Shown here: piece after piece, positions 34,084 through 44,529 of the stretch
Layout: each line of letters opens with the position of its first letter
How positions within the stretch are numbered: position 1 is the first letter of the stretch
Origin: Symsagittifera roscoffensis
Taxonomy: Eukaryota; Xenacoelomorpha; Acoela; Convolutidae
DNA length: 60,000 bases
Assembly: GCF_963678635.1 (NCBI RefSeq)
Contig: NC_087066.1
Coordinates: 36,521,152 to 36,581,151 of the forward strand
Direction of reading: 5' to 3'
Notes under the pieces: model-generated
What the model saw: the letters and a program-made list of their open reading frames with translations, nothing else
Told to the model about the DNA's origin: nothing
Databases searched by the model: none
Made by a program: the position numbers and the translations under genes

Positions 34084-37000
34084 TTGCGCTTATGTTCATC
34101 GATTGCAACGAAAGAATCTTTTTCGGAAAATAAATTCGAAAAAGGTAATAAGTTTCCATGGGTTGCAAATTTTTTTTCCATGAGTTCAAATTGGGTGCCT
34201 CTCAAGCGCACCTATAACATCACTATAGTGCCTCTCCAGCGCACTTTACCTTTATCATTTATTAGTAATTTTGATTTTTACTCATTTAATATTTCTCGTA
34301 TTATTAATTTTATTGTCAAAATCACTTTTATGCTGCGGCGACATCAACCCAAATTCAGGTCCAATTGTATAATTTAATGACATATCGGAGCAACTAAACG
34401 ATTACGCAAACAACATAAAAATTCTATACCTAAATTTAAACAAAAATCATCAGTCTAAGAAAACTAGTAAATACATGCGGATCAAACACAATTTATGGGT
34501 TCTCTGAGACATGGTTTAATGACTCTAACGATAACAACTTATGGACACTAGATAGTGATAATTTTGTCTCCTTTCGATGTGATAGATCAGCAGTCGCAAG
34601 CAAAAAAAACAAAAGGAGGGAGGGGGGGGGCGTCATGATACTCATTCCTAAAATCCTACACCCCTAAACTACACACAGATCTAAACTTAGTTCATCAAAA
34701 AAATGACAGCATCTGGGTAGAATTTAAAACATCAAAGAACAAAACTGAAAGATCAACACTATTAAATATTTCCTATAATCCAAATAAATCTAACAAAATA
34801 GAGTTTGTCGATGAACTTGCTCTGTCAGTTGACTTCGCACAATCCTATAATTCAAATATTGTTCTCTTGGGCGACTACAACCTTAACTATTTAAATACTC
34901 AAGAAAAAGATTCCTTCGATACAATTTTAACGCCCTATAACTTAGAAGTTGTCAATTATTTAATCCTAAAACAACTGAGCGACAGAAATGGAATATAGCT
35001 TATGACACAAGAAACTCGAAAAAATCAGCAAACAAAACCACACTACTAAAAAACTCATTTGGTGACGCAATAACAAACAACTCCAAAATGGCAAACTTTT
35101 TGAATTATAAGTTTTCTAGAAGAGGAAAAAAATAACAAAAATGTATTTGTATCGACCATCAAAAACACAAGGACCAAAAATGAACGGAATCAAAAGTTTT
35201 GTTTCCGGTTTGTATGTGAAATTGAATGTAAAAAAGAATAAACAAGTTTAAACGCAAATAAACAACCCGGACCTTCTGATCTTCCAGCCACGGCTCTGAA
35301 AGATGGGTGCAATGAAAGATATTCACACCTTACATTTCTTATAAATGAATTTATTAAGTACAATTTTTGGCCCAGAAATAGCAGAGAACTGAAGACCAAT
35401 CTCCATAACAGGTGCACTCTCTAAAGTTTTTGAGAAACTACTATACAAACAAATCAATGAATACTTATTATCTACAAACCTGCTCAGCAACACCCAATTT
35501 GTTTTCAGAACTTCATATTCAACGATGGACGCCATCCTTTATTGCATTGAGTTCTTCCGCAAATCAATGGATGAAAACAAATAAGTTGCCGTATCTTTCT
35601 TAGACCTATCCAAAGCTTTCGATTCTATCAACCACGAACATTTAAAGAACAAATGGAATGATTTGGGATTATCTGAATCAGCAATGAAATGATTCATAGC
35701 TTTATAAACAAAAAACAGCAGAAAATTGTAGTGAATAATACTGGATCTATTGGGATCTCACTTCACCAAGGCGTACCTCAAGGTACAATTTTTGGACCCC
35801 TAATTTTCAACCTATACATAAATGACTTTAACAAAAAATTAACTGAATCTTGTAAAGGTACAATATGCAGATGATACACTACTATTTTGTGATGCTAATG
35901 ACATCAAAAATGCTCTGCAGCTACTTGAAAAATCCTGTCAGAAGTTGTCTCTGTACTTGACAAAACATTCTCTAAAACTCAACACAAAGAAAACTAAGTT
36001 GATAAAATTTAGCAAAAAACATCAAGACAGAAACCACAATTCAAAGCTCAGTATAAAATTAGATGATGAAAAATTAAAGAAAAGCCAGAAATTAATTATT
36101 TGGGGGTAATTCTAGACCAATTTCTAACCTTTCAGGCAGAAGTTAAAAATATATTTAAAAAATGGCTTGTGGGATCAAAACATTACAATCGATAAAAAAA
36201 ACCACTGAAAATCAAAAACCGATTACTTTTATTGAACGCTTTAGTCATAAGCCATCTGCACTACCCAGCAAAACTATTAAGCAGTTTGACATCCAATCTA
36301 ATAATCTCGTTTGAAAAACAACTGAGTTGAGCTATACAGACCTGCTGTGACAGAAGAAATTTTGATTCTTCATCCGATCTTAAGCTGGAATACAAGGTAC
36401 TTCCGGTTGGCATGTTCCTCGATTGGAAAATGGTTTGCCATCTATGGAAAATCAAACATAAACTACTACCGGCATGCACAAAAATCAAGCACGTGAACAA
36501 CACAATTGAAGAAAACAAAAGAACTAAAAAAACAAATTTCAAGCAAGATTCAGCAGTCATTACAATTTTTGGACCCCTAATTTTCAACCTATACATAAAT
36601 GACTTTAACAAAAAATTAACTGAATCTTGTAAAGTGGTACAAGATGCAGATGATACACTACTATTTTGTGATGCTAATGACATCAAAAATGCTCTGCAGC
36701 TACTTGAAAAATCCTGTCAGAAGTTGTCTCTGTACTTGACAAAACATTCTCTAAAACTCAACACAAAGAAAACTAAGTTGATAAAATTTAGCAAAAAACA
36801 TCAAGACAGAAACCACAATTCAAAGCTCAGTATAAAATTAGATGATGAAAAATTAAAGAAAAGCCAGAAATTAATTATTTGGGGGTAATTCTAGACCAAT
36901 TTCTAACCTTTCAGGCAGAAGTTAAAAATATATTTAAAAAAATGGCTTGTGGGATCAAAACATTACAATCGATAAAAAAAACCACTGAAAATCAAAAACC

Positions 37001-37570
37001 GATTACTTTTATTGAACGCTTTAGTCATAAGCCATCTGCACTACCCAGCAAAACTATTAAGCAGTTTGACATCCAATCTAATAATCTCGTTTGAAAAACA
37101 ACTGAGTTGAGCTATACAGACCTGCTGTGACAGAAGAAATTTTGATTCTTCATCCGATCTTAAGCTGGAATACAAGGTACTTCCGGTTGGCATGTTTCTC
37201 GATTGGAAAATGGTTTGCCATCTATGGAAAATCAAACATAAACTACTACCGGCATGCACAAAAATCAAGCACGTGAACAACACAATTGAAGAAAACAAAA
37301 GAACTAAAAAAACAAATTTCAAGCAAGATTCAGCAGTCATTACATCGAAAATTGTTCTTTTCAGAAAGTCAGTTCTTTTTTGGAACCAAATTCAAAATGC
37401 AAATTCAAACATAAACAGCAGCAGTTTAACTTACAAGACTATGAAATTTAAATCAAAGGAGTATTTTCTATCTGTTTTTCGTGAAGATCCTTCTATGGCA
37501 ACATATGGAAAAAATTTAAATTTATTTGATGTTTAAACTCTAACCATTATTTTTTTTATTTTGTTAATAA
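34084..37570 (+). mobile_element. Decayed CR1/L2-like LINE, plus strand
   Basis: In order: a hydrophobic lead-in and a degenerate 2A-like motif CGDINPNSGP (34333-34362), an APE endonuclease (GFSETWFND near 34510, LLGDYNLNYL near 34866), RT (DLSKAFDSINHEH near 35604, GVPQGTIFGPLIFNLY near 35772, DADDTLLF near 36645), and a C-terminal segment ending in a stop at 37534-37536, followed by AATAAA near 37567. It is closely related to the minus-strand LINE at 39-43 kb. Many stops and frameshifts and an internal duplication make it inactive. Confidence 0.8.
35784..37340 (+). repeat. Near-identical 777-bp tandem duplication inside the LINE
   Basis: 35784-36560 is repeated at 36561-37340. The copies differ at only a few positions: a changed stretch after 'gaatcttgtaaag', one extra A in an A run, and one C/T change near 36417 and 37196. 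The join lies at a short 'ttaca' microhomology. The copies contain the second half of RT and part of the C-terminal region. Only copy 2 continues into the true element end. The duplication is much younger than the element's other damage. Confidence 0.95.
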
Positions 37571-38714
37571 ATATATAACCCAGAAAAGTTGTGTGACTTA
37601 CACTTGCATAATAATATTAATTATCATTTTGCAATTAAAGTGTTCATTTTAGTAGTATTTCAAATGGAAATTCAACAATCTATATGATAAGATATGGGTT
37701 AATGTCAGGTTGAATTCTGGTAACTTTGAATACGTTTGTTACATACACTGGAACTGTTTGAAAATTTAGAAAACAAAAAAGAGAAAAAACTCAAAATCAG
37801 GCATGGGAAACTTACAAATTTGTGAAGTTTCAGTTTTGGTAAAAACTATTTAAATTGGATCAAAACCCATGCTTTAAAAACTTATAAACAAAAACTCTAC
37901 CAGATAACAAATGGTGTTAAAAAACGGAAATTGAACCGATAAAAAAACTAGGACGAAAACCAGGAATCGAAAAAATTGAGAATTTTTTTTTTAAAGATAA
38001 TTACAACCTGAAACTAATTACAAGCCAACTGATAGTATTTTTATTTGAATTTTTAAGAATCTCAAGAAGTGAAGATCCTCTAGAAGTTGTCCACGGGATC
38101 TTCACTTGTAGAAGTGAAGATCTTGAGGACAAAGTTGTTTACGCGAAAAAAGTCTTGTACTCTATTACAAAACCCTTGCTTATCGCAAGGGTAATGAAAT
38201 ATTTTAATTTAGGTAGGCTGGAAAATCAGAATTTAAAACGTCCGATAAATTTATCAAAGGCTCATGAGTGAAATATAGGAAAGGTAACTACTATTATTGG
38301 GAATTGATAACCCTTTTAAATCACATATTTCAAATCATTTCGCGGGACCACACTTCTAAACAGGAAAATTCTGCCTCTTTCCAAATGAAGTTTTTACAAG
38401 AGGGTTCATTCGTTCATTTTATTCTCAACGTCTGCCATAATCGTTCCGCAAACGATGAAACTATGATATACCTTTGCTTCTCCGCCTTGACAGTTTTCCT
38501 TTTAGACTCAGATTCAAAATTAAACAACACATGTCTGTCCATAATCTGAAAACAATCAAAAATACTCTATAAGAAAAACTGCGAATGAAAGACATTTATC
38601 GAATCTTTGATTGCAGAATATGCAATTAAAACGAACACTTTGATTTGCGAATGAAAATCTTTTGAAATAAACAAGTGTATGTCATATATATCCATATATT
38701 TAAATCATATATAT
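37571..38714. other. AT-rich DNA with a small hairpin
   Basis: No gene was seen. AAGTGAAGATCC (38067-38078) and its exact complement (38096-38107) form a 12-bp stem with a 17-nt loop, and a third copy of the motif follows at 38112. A 93-codon frame at 38268-38549 has no recognisable domain. Confidence 0.4.
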
Positions 38715-38736
38715 CCAAAGATTCGAAAACATTTGT

Positions 38737-38880
38737 AAAACTCTCAGCATGGTTTCAGAAAACAACGATCAACTGTAACACAGTTGTTATCGTTTCTTGA
38801 AGAAGTGTACCACACTAGTGAAGAAGAAGAAAGAACACTTGAATTACTATACAATAAAGAGCCGAGGCATCAGTGTAGCA
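38737..38880 (+). pseudogene. Short LINE reverse transcriptase fragment, plus strand
   Basis: A frame reads QHGFRKQRSTVTQLLSFLEE, the RT block that follows the fingers in LINE elements, and runs into an acidic stretch with HTSEEEERTLELLY. No other RT block is found nearby. It is a remnant of a LINE family different from its neighbours. Confidence 0.6.
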
Positions 38881-39172
38881 AAGTGTAAATAATAAAATTG
38901 GTTATAAATTCATTGGTTACATCAAACAAAAACAAAACATCAGAAAACAAGCAATAAACAAAATCGGTTACAGTTCGGAAATTGGTTGATTAAAGTATAT
39001 GAAGTTTCGGATACTATAGAAAAATAAAGATTTAAGAATAAGGAACAAGCTGGTAATAAAACTTTACAAACAATTTTACAGATAGTACAATTATACAGCG
39101 TATATACAGAGTATATACAGTTTCTCTTTCAAGCAATGTTTGAAAAAATAAACTGAATTAAAACATATAGAA

Positions 39173-42100
39173 CTAGCAAAAACGGAAATCACGCCACGTA
39201 TTTGTATTAGTACATAAAGGATTGTTTCTCAAATCACTCACGTAAAATTCTTTCAATTTTTTCTTGAATTCTGTTTTCGATTTTTCTAAATTGCGCAAAA
39301 TTATGGGCAGTGAATTCCATTTTTTAGAAGTCAAATGAAAAAATGATTTTTGTGGAGAAGCAGTCGAACAATGTTTGTCAAAAATAATTTGTTTCGTTCT
39401 TTCGTTGAGCTTATAATTGGCAGTCGGTAGTCTCAGTGTATTTTCAAAAGCCTTCTCTTTGTTTGTAAGATATTGGTATGTTATACACTTTAACTCAATT
39501 CTTTTCTCGATTCCAATGAACGATTTGCTAATGCGAAGAAGGGAAGAAGATTTAAATTTCGATCTGAAATATGTTCTTTTTAGCGCCCAGTTCAACTGTT
39601 TCTCCAGAGATAGCATCAAAGTAGCATTAATTTGTTGTAAAAAAATTGCTGAATAATCTTAATGTGATAAAACAAGACAATGAAGCAAGGCAACTAATGA
39701 TAATGTCGGCAGTTGTTGTCCAATTGTATCAATAGTTTTAATCCCTTGGGCCATTGTTTGGAGAATTGTTGTGATTTGAGCATGAAAAGATAAACTTGAA
39801 TCAAGAATTATGCCTAAATATTTGCATTCTGACTTTTTGGCTACATAATGCCCACTAATTACTAGTTTATCAGTATCCACATTTTTGCTATCATTTTTTT
39901 GACAAAATGTTATAAATTTCGATTTAGATGCATTCAGATTCAATTGGTTCTCTGCAAAAAATTCCGTTAGATTATTGAGTAATTTTTGCAATCGATTCAA
40001 AGCATCCTCAGAAATTATAGAAGAGGAAAAAACCAAACAGTCGTCAGCATATTGAACTAAATAACAACCTTCATATAATCGCTCTTGAATGTCATTAACA
40101 TATAAATTGAACAACAATGGACCAAGTACCGTTCCTTGTGGGACACCTCGTTTTTTTTCAATCCAGTCTGAAAAAATTCCATTGACGTTTACTCTTTGAA
40201 TACGTTTGTTTCGGAAGCTAGCAATTAAAGCATTTGCTCCATTTGAAAAACCGAGAGAAAGCATTTTTTCAATTTAAACTTCATGCGAAATAGAATCTAA
40301 AGCCTTGGACAGATCTAATAAAGCTGTATGTACGATTTTTTTTTGAATCTATTTGATTTCGAAAACTTTCTGTCACATAAACAAGAGCATCTTGTGTTGA
40401 TATGTTTTTGCGAAATCCGAATTGAAATGGTGTCATTATTTGAAATTTGTCAAGATGTTCTGTTATTTGGGCACGTAAAATTTTTTCAAAAATTTTAGAA
40501 AAAGCACAAGTTATTGATATTGGCCGATAATTTTTTGCATCCATTGGGTCATCTTTTTTAAACAAAGAAGTTACGATTGCTTTTTTCAGTTCGATCGGGA
40601 AAATGTTCTCATCTAAGCAAGTATTCATGACAAAAGTTAAATGTGGAACTATAACTGATTGACCGTCAATTATTGCCCAAGCAGGTACGGTACAAGGTCC
40701 GAGAGGTTTTCTAACATTGATTTTTCGAACTATATCAAAGCATTGCTTCATTGTAATGTGTTGAAAATGAAAAGATGCAGATTCAGAGGCAGATTTGTTG
40801 TAATTCGGAGGCTTTTTAGCGCCGAAATATTCGCCTAAGTTTGAAAAAATATAATTTAAATGATTGGCAATTTTTTTTTCTTGGGTTATCATTTCACAGA
40901 AGGATCTTCGTAGAACTGTAACTCGATTGTTGCCAGAACATGTACCTCTAACTTGGTTAATATATTTCCATATTTGTTGGATAGTGCTGAGAAGTGAAAA
41001 ACAATTTTTTGAATGATCGAGTTGTTTACTTCTAATCAATTGGCTCATTTGATTACGTAAAAACTGTTACTTTGACCAATTATCGCTTGTGCTTTGACTG
41101 CGATATGATCTGAGTGAATTCTGTTTCTTAGTCAACAATTGCTGACATTCTGAATCGAACCATTCCGTTTTCAACACGTTTTTTGGTTTAAAATTACGAA
41201 CAAACTTTTTTTCGATAGGAGCATGTTGCTGTAGAGCACAAGAAATTAAATAAATCATCGTCGAGAACATGTTTTGTGCGTCTGTACATTGATATAAAAG
41301 ATACCAAGGAAGAGCGGAGAGTGAATTGCAAAATTCATTTTTCTGATAATTTTTCTTATTGAAAGTCGAAATTATCCTCGGTAAAATTTTGCCGCATTTT
41401 ATATCCGTCAAAATAAATGAAGCAAAATGGTCGATTTTATAAGGTGTATCAAAACAAAATTCAATGCAGTTTGTTTCATAGTCACTGATTATGTAGTCGA
41501 TATGAGTTTTTGTTGAGGAACTAATTCTGGTCTCATCGTTTGGACAAAAAACCTTCAACCCATATCGAATAATTATAGAATCTAAATTTTCTTTTTCTTT
41601 GCTATCCAGATAATTTATGTTATAATCACCCATAAGCGTAATTTTATTAGAAACTGAAAATGCATTATCTATGTTAAGCGTTAATTGTTCCAAAAAATCA
41701 ATAAAGTTTGATCTGCTTGGGTTATAACACAAATTAACTAACATTTTTTCTTTACTCGAAATGTTAAATGTAGATTTGCACTCAACCCACAGTGACTCAT
41801 ATTTTTCTTTATCAAATAAATTTAAATCAGGCCTCAATTTCGGAGCCAATTTGACTTGTATATTTAACAAAACGCCACCGCCTTTCTTTTTTACCGCTGA
41901 TTGCCTATCATATCTGAACATCGCATGCGTTCTAGGTTGGAAATTCCATAAATTGTCACTATATTCTTTTTTAAGCCACGTTTCGGAAATTCCTATAATT
42001 GTATTTTCGCCCATATCATCAAGAAATTTTTTCAATTGCATCCGTTTTCTAATAATACTTTGAAAATTCAAATGAACAAATTTAAGATTTGCACAATTTT

Positions 42101-42338
42101 TTGAGCAGATACCGTAGACTGTTTCAATGGTTTCAATAGGACCAGGGTTTTTTTCAACATCCCCACTTTGGGTCAGTAACAACGCGAAAAGGAAAAGATG
42201 AGTCAGTGTGGTAGCTCTCCGCTCATTTATCCCACATTTCGATGATAATATCTTTTGCTGGCAGCTTAGATAGCCCCAGTAAACAATAGTTTTTTCTTTA
42301 GTTTCCATCTGAGCCTTGGAAATTAGAAAATTGCACAA
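39173..42338 (-). pseudogene. LINE ORF2: 2A peptide, APE endonuclease, reverse transcriptase
   Basis: From ATG 42338 the protein opens with about 57 residues ending in a hydrophobic stretch (LTHLFLFALLL), then the 2A motif GDVEKNPGP at residues 59-67. The endonuclease follows, with FVHLNFQS, GISETWL, MGDYNINYLD and a terminal IDHFASF in place of the usual SDH. RT shows FLKKDDP-like finger sequence, GVPQGTVLGPLLFNLY and YADDCLVF (near 40050), then a C-terminal domain with KKWNSLPIILRN. Inactivating changes are TAA at 41069-41067, a frameshift in the T run at 40336-40344, TAA at 40276-40274 and TAA at 39661-39659. Otherwise the length is normal for CR1-like ORF2. Confidence 0.88.
42138..42164 (-). 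other. 2A ribosome-skipping motif in LINE ORF2
   Basis: The encoded GDVEKNPGP fits the 2A consensus D(V/I)ExNPGP exactly. In known 2A peptides the Gly-Pro bond is skipped, here giving an N-terminal product of 66 residues that ends in NPG and a downstream endonuclease-RT starting with Pro. 2A peptides at this position are established for several APE-type LINEs. The hydrophobic stretch just before it could act as a signal sequence. Confidence 0.85.
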
Positions 42339-42420
42339 AACAACCAGAATTTAATATTCAGCATAATAACTTAAATAAATTAAATAATCGCCAAAGATTG
42401 CACCAAGAAAAAATGCGAAA

Positions 42421-43449
42421 CTAGTATTTCCTAAAAAATTTTGCACCGTTTTGGAAAAATTGTAACATTTCTGCCGTTTTTGGATCTAAATTTGATGATT
42501 GTTGGGTTTGCTTCATTCTGGGGCAGGTTGTAATCTCACATGTGTTTGCATTAATATCAGAACCTCTAAAAGAATCTCTAAAACTTTGCACCAAAATTTC
42601 AACACTCTCATCAGAAGGATGCAAACCATCCGAGCTAAGCGCATCGGTATTTTGACTAAAATTTTTGTTTATGTCTAAAATATCCAATTTTACTTCGCCC
42701 AAGTCTTTTACATTCCGTACTAAATTAAGAATTTGCTTGTTTAGCTTCTGTACATTTGGATTAAAATTTTTTCTAAAAGCGCCTAAGGGAGTTACAGTAC
42801 ATAGTGAAATTGTTTCTGGGGAGAATTTATGATTTATGAGATAAATTAGTTTTTCTAAGCTACTCACGGCTTCCTTCGCGTCGAAATCACTTGAGAGGCA
42901 GTCATTTATTCCAATTAGCGTAGTTACATGTTTAAAATGTCGCGATTTACTGTTTCTCACGCGTTCCAGCAATGCAGAAATTTTGTGCCCACCAAATCTT
43001 CTCGCCAACACATTTTCCGATATTTGTTCCCCATTGATTCTGTTAACAATTGAGTCTCCCAGTAATAGGCCAGAATATTCTCCTTCTCGTGGTAAAAATA
43101 AATGTTTTCGTTGCTGGTCGAATTTTTCGTCTTGAATATTGGTTGCTTGTATTTTGATTTCTTGGTTATTCTTGCTTTCTTGGTTATTTTCGCTTCGTTT
43201 GTTCTGATTTCTGCTCCGAGTTCCAATCTTGCTCCATTCATTTTCAAATTTGTTTTCTGTAATTTTCGAATTGACCGTGTTTTTAAAATTTTCTAGATCA
43301 ATAAATTTGTTTCTTCTTTCTTCTTCTTTCGTTGATACAGTTCAGTTTTCGATAATTCGTTTAAAATAAGTAACATTTTCGACCAAGTCTTTATGCAGCT
43401 CGTATTTCAATTCGTCGTTCAAATTTCGGAAAGTTTCGAGGTCAAACAT
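42421..43449 (-). pseudogene. LINE ORF1: SGNH/GDSL esterase, one nonsense codon
   Basis: One frame of 343 codons from ATG 43449 to 42421, broken only by a TGA at codon 36 (43344-43342). After a charged Asn-, Gln- and Lys-rich N-terminus, the SGNH blocks are in order: block I LLLGDSIVN with Ser133, block II Gly in RRFGGHK, block III IGINDC with Asn182, and block V DGLHPS with Asp274 and His277. All four catalytic residues are present. Esterase ORF1 proteins are known in CR1-like LINEs, where a role in RNP or membrane association has been proposed. Translation from a later start could still give the hydrolase domain. Confidence 0.87.
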
Positions 43450-43514
43450 GTTGGCGATTAAAAGCGAAAATAAAAATAAGACATTAAAATGAACCGACTG
43501 ATCGCTAGAAATAT

Positions 43515-43580
43515 AATTTGGTTGTGAAACTTTGGAAATTGGTTGTGAAACTTTGGAAACCGTGGAAATTAGTTTGTCAA
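43515..43580. repeat. Short tandem repeat
   Basis: The phrase 'ggttgtgaaactttggaaa' occurs twice in tandem with a looser third copy ('agtttgtcaactttggaaa'). It lies just upstream of the minus-strand LINE's ORF1 start and may be 5' UTR of that element. Confidence 0.6.
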
Positions 43581-43659
43581 CTTTGGAAAATCAAACAATC
43601 TACTACCAGTATACCTATTTAATAAGTTTATCACAACAATTAGTGATTTCAACGTTGCT

Positions 43660-43985
43660 TCTGCTGCTGTTTATTTTGGTTTCGGTAAAGCCTTTGATTC
43701 TGTTCGTCATGATATCATTCTAAACAAGCTATCAATGTATGGTTTCGATTATGATTTCTTGTTACTTTTTCGTGGTATCTCTGTAACCGATCACAGTGTA
43801 TTCGTAGAAACGCGCACATTTTTAATCCACGTACTGTTACTAGTGGCGTTCCTCAAGGCAGCATCGTAGGTCCGCTTCTTTTTCTTCTTTTTATCAATGA
43901 TCTGCCAGAGTGTATAGAATTTTTCGGTTTGTTATTTGTTCGCTGACGATTCAAAGTTGTTTTCTGTGTACAATTTATAATCAAT
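43660..43985 (+). pseudogene. LINE reverse transcriptase fragment, plus strand
   Basis: Frames give FGKAFDSVRHDIILNKL near 43679, then, after a frameshift, [20 protein letters not shown] near 43842. A damaged active-site block follows near 43940, where one reading of the frame is broken by TGA. The motif spelling differs from the two larger LINEs, so it belongs to another family. It may have been interrupted by insertion of the minus-strand LINE. Confidence 0.65.
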
Positions 43986-44200
43986 TTTTATAAATCCTTC
44001 GTTACGTTATATTCAAAAAAATAAAAATTTCAGCGAAAATGTCTGAAATGGGTTATTGGTTCAATGCCCTATAAAGACTAGTTATTTCTCACTGAAACTT
44101 TGCCTATCTGTTACCGTTTTATTTTCAACGATGTGTTGCTGTTCTCCAAAATGTAACATGGTCTTACAGAGCTGCCGTTTTCCTCGTTTTACTTTTTAAG

Positions 44201-44527
44201 GTGACCACCAGCGAAAAGTACACCATTCTCTGCAGAAGTAAAAAAGCAAAAAAGTGGCAGACCGAGAAGTTCTTCTTTCATCACGTTGAGAAATCCCTCA
44301 ACGAGTTGAACCGTATTGGTGTAGACATCTTCGCTCCCCCCGAATTTTTCAAGTGCCGAGTCAAGGAACTTCTTTTTGAGAGAACGGTGTCAACTTTTGA
44401 TCGACTGAACTCTTGTTCATGGTTCTTGAAGTGCACTTGTTCAAACTGTCTACTTTTTTTTTATCTTAAGGAATTAACACTCTTCTTTCTTTCTTTCTTT
44501 CTTTCTTCTTTCTATGTCAGATATTAA
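44201..44527 (+). other. Open frame of 108 codons, unrecognised, ending in a TTTC microsatellite
   Basis: The frame contains RIGVDIFAPPEFFKCRVKEL and a Cys pair stretch CTCSNC. It might be the C-terminus of the LINE fragment just upstream, but no motif proves it. The end runs into a (CTTT)n microsatellite at about 44480-44515. Coding status is doubtful. Confidence 0.2.
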
Positions 44528-44529
44528 CC

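Larger units (their letters stand above)
39173..43449 (-). mobile_element. Nearly full-length CR1-like LINE with esterase ORF1 and 2A-headed ORF2
   Basis: A two-ORF element: ORF1 (SGNH hydrolase) at 43449-42421, an 82-bp gap, then ORF2 (2A, endonuclease, RT) at 42338-39173. Only four nonsense codons and one frameshift were seen in the whole coding region, so it was mobile fairly recently. The 3' UTR probably runs toward 38.9 kb, but no tail repeat or target-site duplication could be set. The esterase ORF1 plus APE endonuclease plus RT plan is established for CR1-like elements. Confidence 0.85.
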
